Positions 26,579 through 34,180 of a stretch of 43,903 bases of DNA are shown here, one piece after another; positions within the stretch are counted from its first letter, which is position 1; each line of letters starts with the position of its first letter. Source of the DNA: Chloroflexota bacterium (GTDB taxonomy: Bacteria > Chloroflexota > Limnocylindria > Limnocylindrales > CSP1-4). A program made the translations under genes and the position numbers. The notes beneath the pieces are model-generated. The model ran no database searches. It was not told the DNA's origin and was given only the letters and a program-made list of their open reading frames with translations. Where the stretch lies: positions 100,888-144,790 of the forward strand of contig JAFMJV010000002.1 of the NCBI GenBank assembly GCA_017853275.1, in the 5' to 3' direction.

Positions 26579-26584
26579 AGGATA
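26579..26584 (-). promoter_or_regulatory. -10 element of the metallo-hydrolase gene, probably leaderless
   Basis: Minus-strand TATCCT is followed by six bases (CGACCG) and the ATG at 26572. There is no Shine-Dalgarno. Confidence 0.5.
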
Positions 26585-26633
26585 CCCGGGTCGGGAGGGC
26601 ATCCGGCACCCGCACGGGGCAGCGGGTGCGGGC

Positions 26634-26639
26634 TACGAT
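26634..26639 (+). promoter_or_regulatory. -10 element of the UPF0173 hydrolase gene
   Basis: TACGAT lies 26 bp before the ATG; the predicted transcript includes the AGGAGAGG ribosome site. Back-to-back with the metallo-hydrolase promoter within about 60 bp. Confidence 0.5.
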
Positions 26640-26665
26640 GCGCCGGACCGCACAGGAGAGGGACG

Positions 26666-27412
26666 ATGGACGAGCTCGGCTTCCGGCTGACGTGGCACGG
26701 CCACGCGAACATCGAGGTGGAGACGCCGGCGGGGCGGGTCATCCGCTTCGACCCCTGGTTCGGGAGCCCGCGGGCGACCGTCGCGGTGGACGCCGTGGAC
26801 CGCTGCGACCTCATGCTCGTCACCCACGGGCACACCGACCACCTCGGGGGGAGCGTGGCGAGCGGCACGCCCGACTCCGTTGCGATCGCGGCGCGCACCC
26901 GGCCCGTCTGGCCGGCGATCCACGAGCTCGCCGTCTGGCTCCAGAACGTGGCCCGGACACCCGCGGAGGTGATCGGGATGAACAAGGGCGGGACGGTGGA
27001 GGCGCACGGGCTCGCGGTGACGATGGTCCGGGCGGAGCACTCCGCGGGCCAGTGGGACCAGGAGGAAGGCCACATCTCGCTCGGGGAGCCCGCCGGGTTC
27101 GTCGTCCGACTGGAGGATGGGCGGCGGATCTACCACGCGGGCGACACGGACGTCTTCGGCGACATGGCGCTCATCGCCGAGCTCCACCGTCCCGAGGTCG
27201 CCTTCCTGCCGATCGGCGGGCACTACACGATGGGCCCGGACGGGGCGGCGAAGGCGGTCGAGCTCCTCGGGGTGCGGACGGTCGTCCCGATCCACTACGG
27301 GACCTTCCCGATCCTCGCCGGGACGCCGGCGCAGCTCCGCGCGGCGCTCGATGCCCGGGGGCTGAACGCGGTCCGGGTCCTCGCACCCGAGCCGGGCGTC
27401 CCGGTGGGCTGA
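26666..27412 (+). CDS. UPF0173-type metal-dependent hydrolase
   Basis: A second metallo-beta-lactamase fold protein, 248 residues, of the UPF0173/YtkL family. It begins with the family's WHGHANIEVET (10-20), then has VTHGHTDHLGG (52-62, metal site 1), a GGTVEAHGLAVTMVRAEHSAG strand-loop with the conserved His, YHAGDTDVFGDM (metal-bridging Asp) and FLPIGGHYTMGPDGA plus PIHYGTFP near the end, which are diagnostic for UPF0173. AGGAGAGG precedes the ATG. No physiological substrate is established for the family. Divergent from the other metallo-hydrolase. Confidence 0.9.
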   Translation: MDELGFRLTWHGHANIEVETPAGRVIRFDPWFGSPRATVAVDAVDRCDLMLVTHGHTDHLGGSVASGTPDSVAIAARTRPVWPAIHELAVWLQNVARTPAEVIGMNKGGTVEAHGLAVTMVRAEHSAGQWDQEEGHISLGEPAGFVVRLEDGRRIYHAGDTDVFGDMALIAELHRPEVAFLPIGGHYTMGPDGAAKAVELLGVRTVVPIHYGTFPILAGTPAQLRAALDARGLNAVRVLAPEPGVPVG

Positions 27413-27424
27413 GCGAGCCCCGCG

Positions 27425-28489
27425 TCAGCGGGTGAGCGTCACCTTGCTGATCGTGCGCGGCGCCTCGGCGTCCAGGCCACGCGCCCGGGTGAGGTGAAGC
27501 GCGAAGAGCTGGCCCGCCACGATCGAGACCGCGGGCGTGAGCCACTCCGCCACGCCGGCCGGCATCGCGAGCGCCGCGCTCCCGATCGCCCGGACCTCCG
27601 GGTCATCCGAGATGACGACGAGATCGACCGCGTGCTTCTCCCGCAGCCGGACGAGGAGCGGCCGGAGCGTCTCGAGGGGCGCACCGCTCGCCGCCACGGC
27701 GAGGACGGGATAGCCCGGCTCCACGAGCGCGATCGGCCCGTGCTCGAAGTCCGCTGCGGAGTAGGGATCCGCCGCCACCTGGGCGAGCTCCTTCAGCTTC
27801 AGCGCCCACTCGCGGGCGGTGGCGTAGTCGAAGCCCCGGCCGAGGACGATGCAGCGGTCCATCCCGCCACGCGCCTGCGCGACCGCCGCGACCGCCGCCT
27901 CCGTGGCGAGCACGCCGGAGATCGCGGCGGGGACCGCATCCAGGGCGGCCCAGCGTTCCGCCGGGCCGCCGCCGAAGCCCGTCTCGCCGGGCCGGCCGAG
28001 CGCCGCCGCGAGCATCGCCACCGCGAGGATCTGCGCGGTGTAGCTCTTCGTGGCCGCCACGGCCCGCTCCGGCCCCGCGACGACGTCGATGACGTGCTCG
28101 GCTGCGAGCGCGAGCGGGGAGGCGGGATCGTTCGTGATCGCCACCGTGGCGCCCCCCTGGGCGCGCGCATCCGCGAGGACGCCCACGACATCCGGCGAGC
28201 GGCCGGACTGGGAGATCCCGATGACGAGGGCGCGGTCCAGCCGCGGGGTCACGCCGTAGATCGAGGTGAGCGCCGGGGTGGCGAGCGCCACGGGGAGCCG
28301 GTGGAAGGCGCCGAAGAGGTACTGGGCGTAGATCGCGGCATGATCCGAGCTGCCGCGCGCCACGACGACGACGAGGTCGATCGGGCGGGCACGGAGGGCG
28401 GCGGCGATCGCCTCCACGGTGGCGCGTCGCTCCGTGAGGAGGCGGCGCAGGCTTTCCGGTTGCTCGTGGATCTCGTCGTGCAGGCTCAC
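27425..28489 (-). CDS. Tandem SIS-domain sugar isomerase (GlmS isomerase-domain/AgaS-like)
   Basis: 354 residues with two SIS domains, as in the isomerase half of glucosamine-6-phosphate synthase but without the N-terminal glutaminase domain. Visible are VVARGSSDHAA (43-52), the first phosphate loop GISQSGRSPD, KSYTAQI, and the second-domain segment LGRGFDYATAREWALKLKELAQVAADPYSAADFEHGPIALV, which closely follows the GlmS pattern. This form usually acts as an amino-sugar-phosphate deaminase/isomerase. The start is GTG 28489, 10 bp after the ROK kinase stop, so kinase and isomerase are likely one pathway. It ends 12 bp from the convergent hydrolase stop. Confidence 0.88.
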   Translation of the reverse strand: MSLHDEIHEQPESLRRLLTERRATVEAIAAALRARPIDLVVVVARGSSDHAAIYAQYLFGAFHRLPVALATPALTSIYGVTPRLDRALVIGISQSGRSPDVVGVLADARAQGGATVAITNDPASPLALAAEHVIDVVAGPERAVAATKSYTAQILAVAMLAAALGRPGETGFGGGPAERWAALDAVPAAISGVLATEAAVAAVAQARGGMDRCIVLGRGFDYATAREWALKLKELAQVAADPYSAADFEHGPIALVEPGYPVLAVAASGAPLETLRPLLVRLREKHAVDLVVISDDPEVRAIGSAALAMPAGVAEWLTPAVSIVAGQLFALHLTRARGLDAEAPRTISKVTLTR

Positions 28490-28499
28490 GGGGCGGAGA

Positions 28500-29486
28500 C
28501 TACACGGACTCCGCGGCGGCGGCCCGCGCGAGCAGGACCGCACCCCAGGTCCCGGCATCGTCCCCGGCCGGGAGCGGGCGGATGAGGTCCGCGGGGAGGA
28601 TCGTGGCGGCGAAGGGGCTCGTGGCGCGGATCTCGTCCAGCGCCTCCTCGAGCGGGCCGAAGAAGGCCGGACCCGCGGCGGCCACCCCGCCCCCGATCGC
28701 GATCGCGGGGAAGTCGAGGACCGCGTCCACCGTGGCAAAGGCACGGGCGAGGGCACGCGCGGCGCGGGTGACCGCGGCACGCGCGGCCGGATCCCCCGTC
28801 GCGGAGGCCGCGTAGACCTCGGCCGCGGTGAAGGCGCCGCCGGGATCGAGCCGGGAGGGCATCCCGGTCGCCACCGCGCTGCGCGCGATCGCCGCCACCG
28901 CCGGGCCGCCCGCGATCGCCTCCAGGCACCCCTCCTGGCCGCAGTTGCAGCGCGGCCCGCCGGGCTCCACCACGAGGTGGCCGATCTCGCCCGCGAAGAG
29001 GTGCGCGCCGCGGAGGACCCGGTCATCCACGACGAGACCGGCCGCGATCCCCGTCCCGATCGCGACATAGAGGAAGTCGGTGAGATCGCCGAGGAGCCGG
29101 CGGGCGCGCACGCCCTCGGCGGCGCCGCGCACGTCGTTGTCCATCCCCACCGGGAGCGGGAGGAGCGCCTGCACCTGCTCGCGCAGCGCCACCTGGCCCC
29201 AGCCCAGGTTCACCGCCATCCGGACCGTCCCCGCCACCGGATCCACGTGCCCGGGGACGCCGATCCCGATCGCAACGACGCGCGCCCGCTCGATCCCCAG
29301 CGCCGCGCACGCTGCGTCGATCGCCGCCACGACCTGGGCGCCCGCCGCCTCCGGCTCCCCCACGATCGTGGGGACGGCGTGCCGGCCGTGGTCCGCGAGA
29401 TCGGGTCCGGCGATCCGCACGGCGATCGAGGTCCCTCCGATATCGACCCCCGCGAGGAGGCTCTCGGGCGCGAGCCGCGCGCTCAC
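28500..29486 (-). CDS. ROK-family sugar kinase (glucokinase / N-acetylhexosamine kinase type)
   Basis: ATP-dependent sugar kinase of 328 residues. It has the phosphate-1 motif DIGGTS (15-20), the catalytic Asp in MDNDVR (115-120), GIGTGI-like AIGTGIAAG, GEIGH (166-170) and the ROK zinc signature with Cys180, Cys182 and Cys187 (CNCGQEGCLE), including the Glu that contacts the sugar. There is no N-terminal DNA-binding helix-turn-helix, so it is an enzyme and not a NagC-type repressor. The GTG overlaps the methyltransferase stop (GTGA). With the SIS isomerase behind it, hexosamine phosphorylation followed by isomerisation or deamination is the best guess. Confidence 0.9.
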   Translation of the reverse strand: MSARLAPESLLAGVDIGGTSIAVRIAGPDLADHGRHAVPTIVGEPEAAGAQVVAAIDAACAALGIERARVVAIGIGVPGHVDPVAGTVRMAVNLGWGQVALREQVQALLPLPVGMDNDVRGAAEGVRARRLLGDLTDFLYVAIGTGIAAGLVVDDRVLRGAHLFAGEIGHLVVEPGGPRCNCGQEGCLEAIAGGPAVAAIARSAVATGMPSRLDPGGAFTAAEVYAASATGDPAARAAVTRAARALARAFATVDAVLDFPAIAIGGGVAAAGPAFFGPLEEALDEIRATSPFAATILPADLIRPLPAGDDAGTWGAVLLARAAAAESV

Positions 29487-30373
29487 CGGTCCGCCTCGGG
29501 CGCCCACGAGAGGACGCCGATCCGCGTCGGCTCGGGATCGACCGTCCAGCCCGCCTCCGTGCGCGTCGCGACCGCGGGAAGGAGGGTGGCGAGCCGCCGG
29601 TCGAGCGCGCTTCCCGGACGGAGCCAGAGCTGGCGGCGGGCGACCTCGTGGAGCTCGTCGGCGGACGCGTAGACGGGGACGACGCGCGGAACGAGGCGCA
29701 GCTCGGGAAGCCGGCCCCGGGCGATGAGGACGGCGAGGAGCTCCGGCAGGGCCGGGAGGAGGATCCGCGGCTCCCCGTGGATCGGCTCCCAGAGGAGCCG
29801 CGCGATCGTCGTCATCGCCCCCTCCGCGACCACGGCGACGCAGCGCCGGGTGACGGCCGCCTCCAGGGCGTCCAGGAAGGGGCCGATCGCGGCGATGTCG
29901 TAGCCCACGTGGGCGAACAGGCCGACGGACGCGGCGTAGGGAGCGACCGCGGCCGGGTCCGGCCAGCCGGGGGGAGGCCACGACTCCGCCACGACGCGGA
30001 CACGGGACCCGTCGCTCCGCGCGATCTCGTCCTGGAGGACCGCGCGCATCGCGGGCGAGGGCTCCACCGCGACGACGCCACGCGTGATGCGCCCGAGCGG
30101 GACCGCGTAGCGCCCACCACCGGCCCCGATGTCCAGCCACGTGTCATCCGGATGGGCGATCGCCGCGAGGATCCCCGCCACCGGGTCCACCGGGCGATCC
30201 GGGGCAGGACGGAAGCGGCCGGCCGTGGGGGCGTAGTAGTCGGCAGGGTCGTCCACCTCCCGCGCTCGCTCCACCTGCTCGCGGTCGGCGGCGACCCGGG
30301 CGGCCCAGGCCGCCTCCAGCGACCCGAGGTCCGGGCGGAGGGGATCGGGGGTGGCGGGTCGGGGGATGGGCAT
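29483..30373 (-). CDS. SAM-dependent methyltransferase, class I
   Basis: Rossmann-fold methyltransferase of 296 residues. Motif I is WLDIGAGGGRYA (79-90), followed by VVAVEPSPAMRAVL (motif II, SAM ribose contact by the Glu). A hydrophobic strand with VGLFAHVGYDIAAIGPFLDAL follows, resembling motif IV/post-I. The N-terminal part contains a YYAPTAGRF segment common in small-molecule methyltransferases. The substrate cannot be told. It is first in an operon with the ROK kinase and SIS isomerase. A minus-strand TAGCCT -10 candidate (30384-30389) is 10 bp upstream, so the leader would be very short. Confidence 0.82.
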   Translation of the reverse strand: MPIPRPATPDPLRPDLGSLEAAWAARVAADREQVERAREVDDPADYYAPTAGRFRPAPDRPVDPVAGILAAIAHPDDTWLDIGAGGGRYAVPLGRITRGVVAVEPSPAMRAVLQDEIARSDGSRVRVVAESWPPPGWPDPAAVAPYAASVGLFAHVGYDIAAIGPFLDALEAAVTRRCVAVVAEGAMTTIARLLWEPIHGEPRILLPALPELLAVLIARGRLPELRLVPRVVPVYASADELHEVARRQLWLRPGSALDRRLATLLPAVATRTEAGWTVDPEPTRIGVLSWAPEADR

Positions 30374-30533
30374 CGCGTCCGTCAGGCTACCGCACGTGGG
30401 GGACCGGGACCATCGTCCCCCCGGCGGGGTGACCCTTCCGGCAGGGCGGACAGGACCGATGGTCAGGGTGGGAGAAAGCGGAGAGGAGGCGGAGACTCCA
30501 CGACGTCATCTTCATCCGCCATCGGAGGTTCCC

Positions 30534-30947
30534 ATGCGCCGCCGGTTCGTCGCCGCCATCGCATCCCTCTCGCTCGTCGCCCTCGTGGGCACGTCCGCGA
30601 TCGCCGCCCCGCCTGCCGGGATGATCCGTGCCCGCGCCTCCGCCGCTGCAGAGGCGGGCGGGAAGATCCTCCTCAAGGCGAAGGTCATCCGCCCCGACCA
30701 GAGCGCAACCTTCTCGGCCTCCGCGGTCGTGACCCTGGACGGCGGCGCCGTCCCGGTGGACCTCCGGCTCGCCGGCAAGCGCTCCTTCCTCGCCCTGAAG
30801 AAGGTCGCGATCCCCGCCGAGGAGAGCCTCGGCTGCAAGACGGTGGAGATCACCGTGAACTACGGCGCGACCACGGAGGTCTTCACCCGCATGGTCTCGG
30901 TGGTCGCCGAGGGGACGGACCTCGAGACCGCTCCCGCCTGCGTCTGA
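30534..30947 (+). CDS. Small secreted protein, unknown function
   Basis: 137 residues with a clear Sec signal peptide (MRRRFVAAIASLSLVALVGTSAIA, cleaved near residue 24-25). The mature part of about 110 residues is predicted all-beta. It has two cysteines (in LGCKTVEI and PAC at the end), one near the C-terminus, which may form a disulfide. I do not recognise a domain. CGGAGG precedes the ATG. It is monocistronic: the divergent methyltransferase is upstream and a terminator hairpin follows. Confidence 0.75.
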   Translation: MRRRFVAAIASLSLVALVGTSAIAAPPAGMIRARASAAAEAGGKILLKAKVIRPDQSATFSASAVVTLDGGAVPVDLRLAGKRSFLALKKVAIPAEESLGCKTVEITVNYGATTEVFTRMVSVVAEGTDLETAPACV

Positions 30948-30984
30948 CCCGCGCGCCGGGCGCTCGCCCGGCCCTGAACGCAGC

Positions 30985-31012
30985 GAAGCGCGACCCGCAG
31001 GGGTCGCGCTTC
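30985..31012. terminator. GC hairpin between small secreted protein and beta-helix gene
   Basis: GAAGCGCGACCC (30985-30996), loop GCAG, GGGTCGCGCTTC (31001-31012): 12-bp perfect stem, followed on the plus strand by GTCGTTTC, the closest thing to a T-tract among the hairpins here. Confidence 0.75.
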
Positions 31013-31045
31013 GTCGTTTCCCGGGCGTCTGTGGAGGTCGCCCCG

Positions 31046-32278
31046 TCAGCTCACCGGGCACGCCGGCGAGATCTGCGGGTCGGCGGGGGCGGTGTTCCCC
31101 CGGACGCGCCCCGTGCCGCAGGCACCGTCGATCGAGCCGCTCTCGACGTAGATCCCTCCGCCGCTCTCGGTCGCGCTGTTCCCGACGATCCGGGCCCCAT
31201 CGGCGAGGACGAGGTCGCCGCCGTCCACCCAGGCCCCACCACCGATCCGGGCGCTGTTGTCCCGGATCGTCGCCCGACCGCCGACGAAGAAGGTCCCACC
31301 CCACGCCCCGATCCCGCCCGCGGAATCCCCGCTGTTGTGATGGACGCTCGCCCGGCCGATGATCCGCGCGCCGGCGGACCCCCAGGAGCCGATCCCGCCA
31401 GCGCCCGCATCCCCCAGGGAATCATTGAATTCGACGCTCGCCAGGCCCTTCATGAGGAGCTTTCCGCCGTTCTCGATCCCCGCCGATTGCTGCGTCACCG
31501 TGTTGTGCTCGATCGAGGCCCGGCCCCCGATCGTGGTCACGGAGCCCGGCAGGGTCGCGATCCCGCCGCCGTAGCGGGCGCTGTTGTGGTCGACCCGGGC
31601 GGTCCCGGAGATCGTCAGCGGGCCCGCCTCCACCTGGATGCCACCGCCGCCCTGCCCCGGCGCCTCGTTCGCGTCGACCCGCGCGTTCGCGCGCATCGTC
31701 ACGGAGCCCTCCGACCGGATCCCACCCCCGTCCCCGTCGGCGCGGTTCGCCGTGACACGGGCACCGCGGCCGAGGACGAGCGACGCGTCCGCGAGGACCG
31801 CGATCCCGCCGCCACCCAGCTGCGCGTCCCCGCCGGTGATCGTGCTCGCCGTCACCGTGAGCGCACCGGCGACGCGCGCGACGCCGCCCGGGGCCCCGGT
31901 CACCTGGCCCGCGCCCACGATCCGCAGACCGGCGAGCGTCAGCTTGCCGGTCGCGAGGACCTCGATCGCCCGTGCTCCTTCCGGCGCTGCGATCCGTGGC
32001 GTCCCGGACGGGACACCGCGGATCGTCAGGCGGGTGGCGACCGTGACGGTCCCCGTGCAGGTCCCCGCCACGTGGATGACCGCGCCCGGATCCGCCGCGT
32101 CCACCGCGGCCTGGACCGTGTCGTACTTCCTGGCGGCCTCACCGATCCGCACGGTGCAGGCGGGACCGCCGCCGCCGGCGAAGACCACGCCCCCGCCACC
32201 GAGGAGCGACGCGGCAAGCGCTGCCGCGACCACCCCGCTCAGACCACGCCGCACGCGTGCGGGAACCCTTGACTGCAT
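31046..32278 (-). CDS. Secreted right-handed beta-helix repeat protein
   Basis: 410 residues. A signal peptide (basic MQSRVPARVRRGL, Ala/Leu core, cleavage near VFAGG) is followed by a CTVRIGEAARKYDTVQAAVDAADPG segment typical of pectate-lyase-like/DUF1565 proteins. Beta-helix coils come next, with a recurring pattern of small-Asn-x-Ala-x-x-x-GGGI every 22-30 residues (for example VTANRADGDGGGI, VDHNSARYGGGI, IRDNSARIGGGA, IVGNSATESGGGI). No catalytic Asp/Lys set of a polysaccharide lyase is evident. Cysteines near both ends may cap the helix. Polysaccharide or surface binding is plausible. I chose the start MQSRVPARV (GGAGGGGACG upstream). Lone gene between convergent and co-directional neighbours. 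Confidence 0.82.
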   Translation of the reverse strand: MQSRVPARVRRGLSGVVAAALAASLLGGGGVVFAGGGGPACTVRIGEAARKYDTVQAAVDAADPGAVIHVAGTCTGTVTVATRLTIRGVPSGTPRIAAPEGARAIEVLATGKLTLAGLRIVGAGQVTGAPGGVARVAGALTVTASTITGGDAQLGGGGIAVLADASLVLGRGARVTANRADGDGGGIRSEGSVTMRANARVDANEAPGQGGGGIQVEAGPLTISGTARVDHNSARYGGGIATLPGSVTTIGGRASIEHNTVTQQSAGIENGGKLLMKGLASVEFNDSLGDAGAGGIGSWGSAGARIIGRASVHHNSGDSAGGIGAWGGTFFVGGRATIRDNSARIGGGAWVDGGDLVLADGARIVGNSATESGGGIYVESGSIDGACGTGRVRGNTAPADPQISPACPVS

Positions 32279-32347
32279 CGTCCCCTCCCTCTCCGCACCG
32301 ATCGGCGGTGGTCGTGGCGGGATCCCTGTCACCCGCCGGCTGCAACC

Positions 32348-34180
32348 CTACTCGAGATAGTCCTTGAGCTTCCGGCTCCGGCTCGGGTGGCGGAGCTTGC
32401 GCAGCGCCTTCGCCTCGATCTGCCGGATCCGCTCGCGAGTGACGTTGAACTCCTTGCCGACCTCCTCCAGGGTCCGTGCCCGGCCATCCTCCAGCCCGAA
32501 GCGGAGCTGAAGGACGCGCCGCTCGCGCCCGGAGAGCGAATCGAGGACGGCCTCGACCTGCTCCTTGAGGAGCTGGTGGCTGGCGGCCTCCGCCGGGGCG
32601 AGGGCGCCGCGATCCTCGATGAAGTCGCCGAGGTGGGAGTCCTCCTCCTCCCCGATCGGCGTCTCGAGGGAGACCGGCTCCTGGCTCACCTTGAGGATCT
32701 CGCGCACCTTGTCCGGGGTGATGACCACCACCCCCTCCGGCTCGCGCTCCTTGCGCGGCAGGAGCTGGATGTCGATCCGGTCCCCGTGGTCGATGAAGAT
32801 GAGCGTCTCGTCCATCAGCTCCGGATCCACGACCTTCGCCCGGTCCGCGATATCCAGCCGGATCGCCGGATCCTTGTCCGCGCGGATCTCGAAGCCCGAG
32901 ATGTTCTCCCGGCCGCCGACCGCGGCGAAGACGCGCGTCACGCTCTCCGGCCCGAGGGTCATGGAGAGCGCGATCTCCTCCACCGTGGGCTCGCGGCCGA
33001 GCTCCTGGAGGAGGCCACGCGAGACGCGGATGAGGCGGTTGATCGTCTCCACCATGTGGACGGGGATGCGGATCGTGCGCGCCTGGTCCGCGATCGCCCG
33101 GGTGATCGCCTGGCGGATCCACCACGTGGCGTAGGTGGAGAACTTGAAGCCCTTCTCGTAGTCGAACTTCTCGACCGCCCGGATGAGGCCGATATTCCCC
33201 TCCTGGATGAGGTCGAGGAAGCTCATCCCGCGGCCGATGTACTTCTTGGCGATCGAGACGACGAGGCGCAGGTTCGCCGAGGTGAGGCTCTCGCGACCCT
33301 CGCGACCGATCCGGACGAGGACGCCGCGGCGGTCCCGGGGCTTGATGTGATCCTGGGACATCGCCGGATCCCAGCCCATCTCCTCGAGGACGTCCGCATC
33401 CCCGCCGGCGTCGATCCAGGCACGGACCTGGCGGTGGGCGGCCTCCCGGGTCCAGTCATAGATCGCCCGCAGCGAGGGGTTGTCCCGCTGCTCCTGGTCC
33501 GGGTTGTGGACGGCGAGGAAGGCCCAGTCCACGAGCTCCACGAAGGCATCCGCCGAGGGCGCTGCGGTCCACCCGTCCAGGACCGCCTTCGCCTCCTTGA
33601 GGCGGGCCTTCACGGCATCGCCCTTCGCCTCCCGGAGTGCCTTGGTCAGCTTCACATCCGGCGACCCCGGGAGGAGACCCTCGCGGGCGGCGGCGCCGAT
33701 CGCGGCGCGCACGATCCGGTCCGTCTCCTGGCCGTACGGGAGCCGGTGCTGCGCGTGGCGGGTCCGGCTCTTCGTCTCCGTGTTGTTCCGCGTCCACTCC
33801 CAGAGGGAGAGGATCGCCTTCTCCGGCTCCACCACGATCTGCTCGCCGAGCTCGATCGCCTTGGCGAGGACGACCTCCTCCTCCGCGTTCAGGAGGGGGA
33901 CCTTGCCGATCTCCTTCAGGTACATCCGGACGGGGTCGTCGATGCCGACGATATCCGCCTCGGCGAGCGCGTCCAGCTCCTCCGGGGTCGGCTCCTCCTG
34001 GGCGACCGCGTCGAGCTTGGCCGGCGGCTCCTCCCACGGACCGGGCTCGGCCGCGGCCACGGGGATGACGATCCCCGTCCCTGCCTCGGCGGGGCTTGCA
34101 GCCTCCTCCACGAGGTCGGCCGGGGCATCCTCCTCGAGCTCGGCATCCACGAGGAGCGTGTCGGACGTGTCGGCGGTCAT
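32348..34180 (-). CDS. rpoD: RNA polymerase primary sigma factor (RpoD/SigA) with two insertions
   Basis: Primary sigma factor directing transcription from TTGACA/TATAAT-type promoters. Region 1.2 is [16 protein letters not shown] (82-97); region 2 is [28 protein letters not shown] (302-329), followed by the -10-recognising [13 protein letters not shown] (347-359). The region 3.1 start is [11 protein letters not shown] (394-404), the region 3.2 linker is [20 protein letters not shown] (501-520) and the region 4 helix-turn-helix is [28 protein letters not shown] (570-597). The N-terminus is acidic. Two stretches are unusual: about 185 residues between regions 1.2 and 2.1, and about 80 residues (408-487) inside region 3, before [10 protein letters not shown]. 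Length 610. The ATG overlaps the dnaG stop. Confidence 0.95.
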   Translation of the reverse strand: MTADTSDTLLVDAELEEDAPADLVEEAASPAEAGTGIVIPVAAAEPGPWEEPPAKLDAVAQEEPTPEELDALAEADIVGIDDPVRMYLKEIGKVPLLNAEEEVVLAKAIELGEQIVVEPEKAILSLWEWTRNNTETKSRTRHAQHRLPYGQETDRIVRAAIGAAAREGLLPGSPDVKLTKALREAKGDAVKARLKEAKAVLDGWTAAPSADAFVELVDWAFLAVHNPDQEQRDNPSLRAIYDWTREAAHRQVRAWIDAGGDADVLEEMGWDPAMSQDHIKPRDRRGVLVRIGREGRESLTSANLRLVVSIAKKYIGRGMSFLDLIQEGNIGLIRAVEKFDYEKGFKFSTYATWWIRQAITRAIADQARTIRIPVHMVETINRLIRVSRGLLQELGREPTVEEIALSMTLGPESVTRVFAAVGGRENISGFEIRADKDPAIRLDIADRAKVVDPELMDETLIFIDHGDRIDIQLLPRKEREPEGVVVITPDKVREILKVSQEPVSLETPIGEEEDSHLGDFIEDRGALAPAEAASHQLLKEQVEAVLDSLSGRERRVLQLRFGLEDGRARTLEEVGKEFNVTRERIRQIEAKALRKLRHPSRSRKLKDYLE

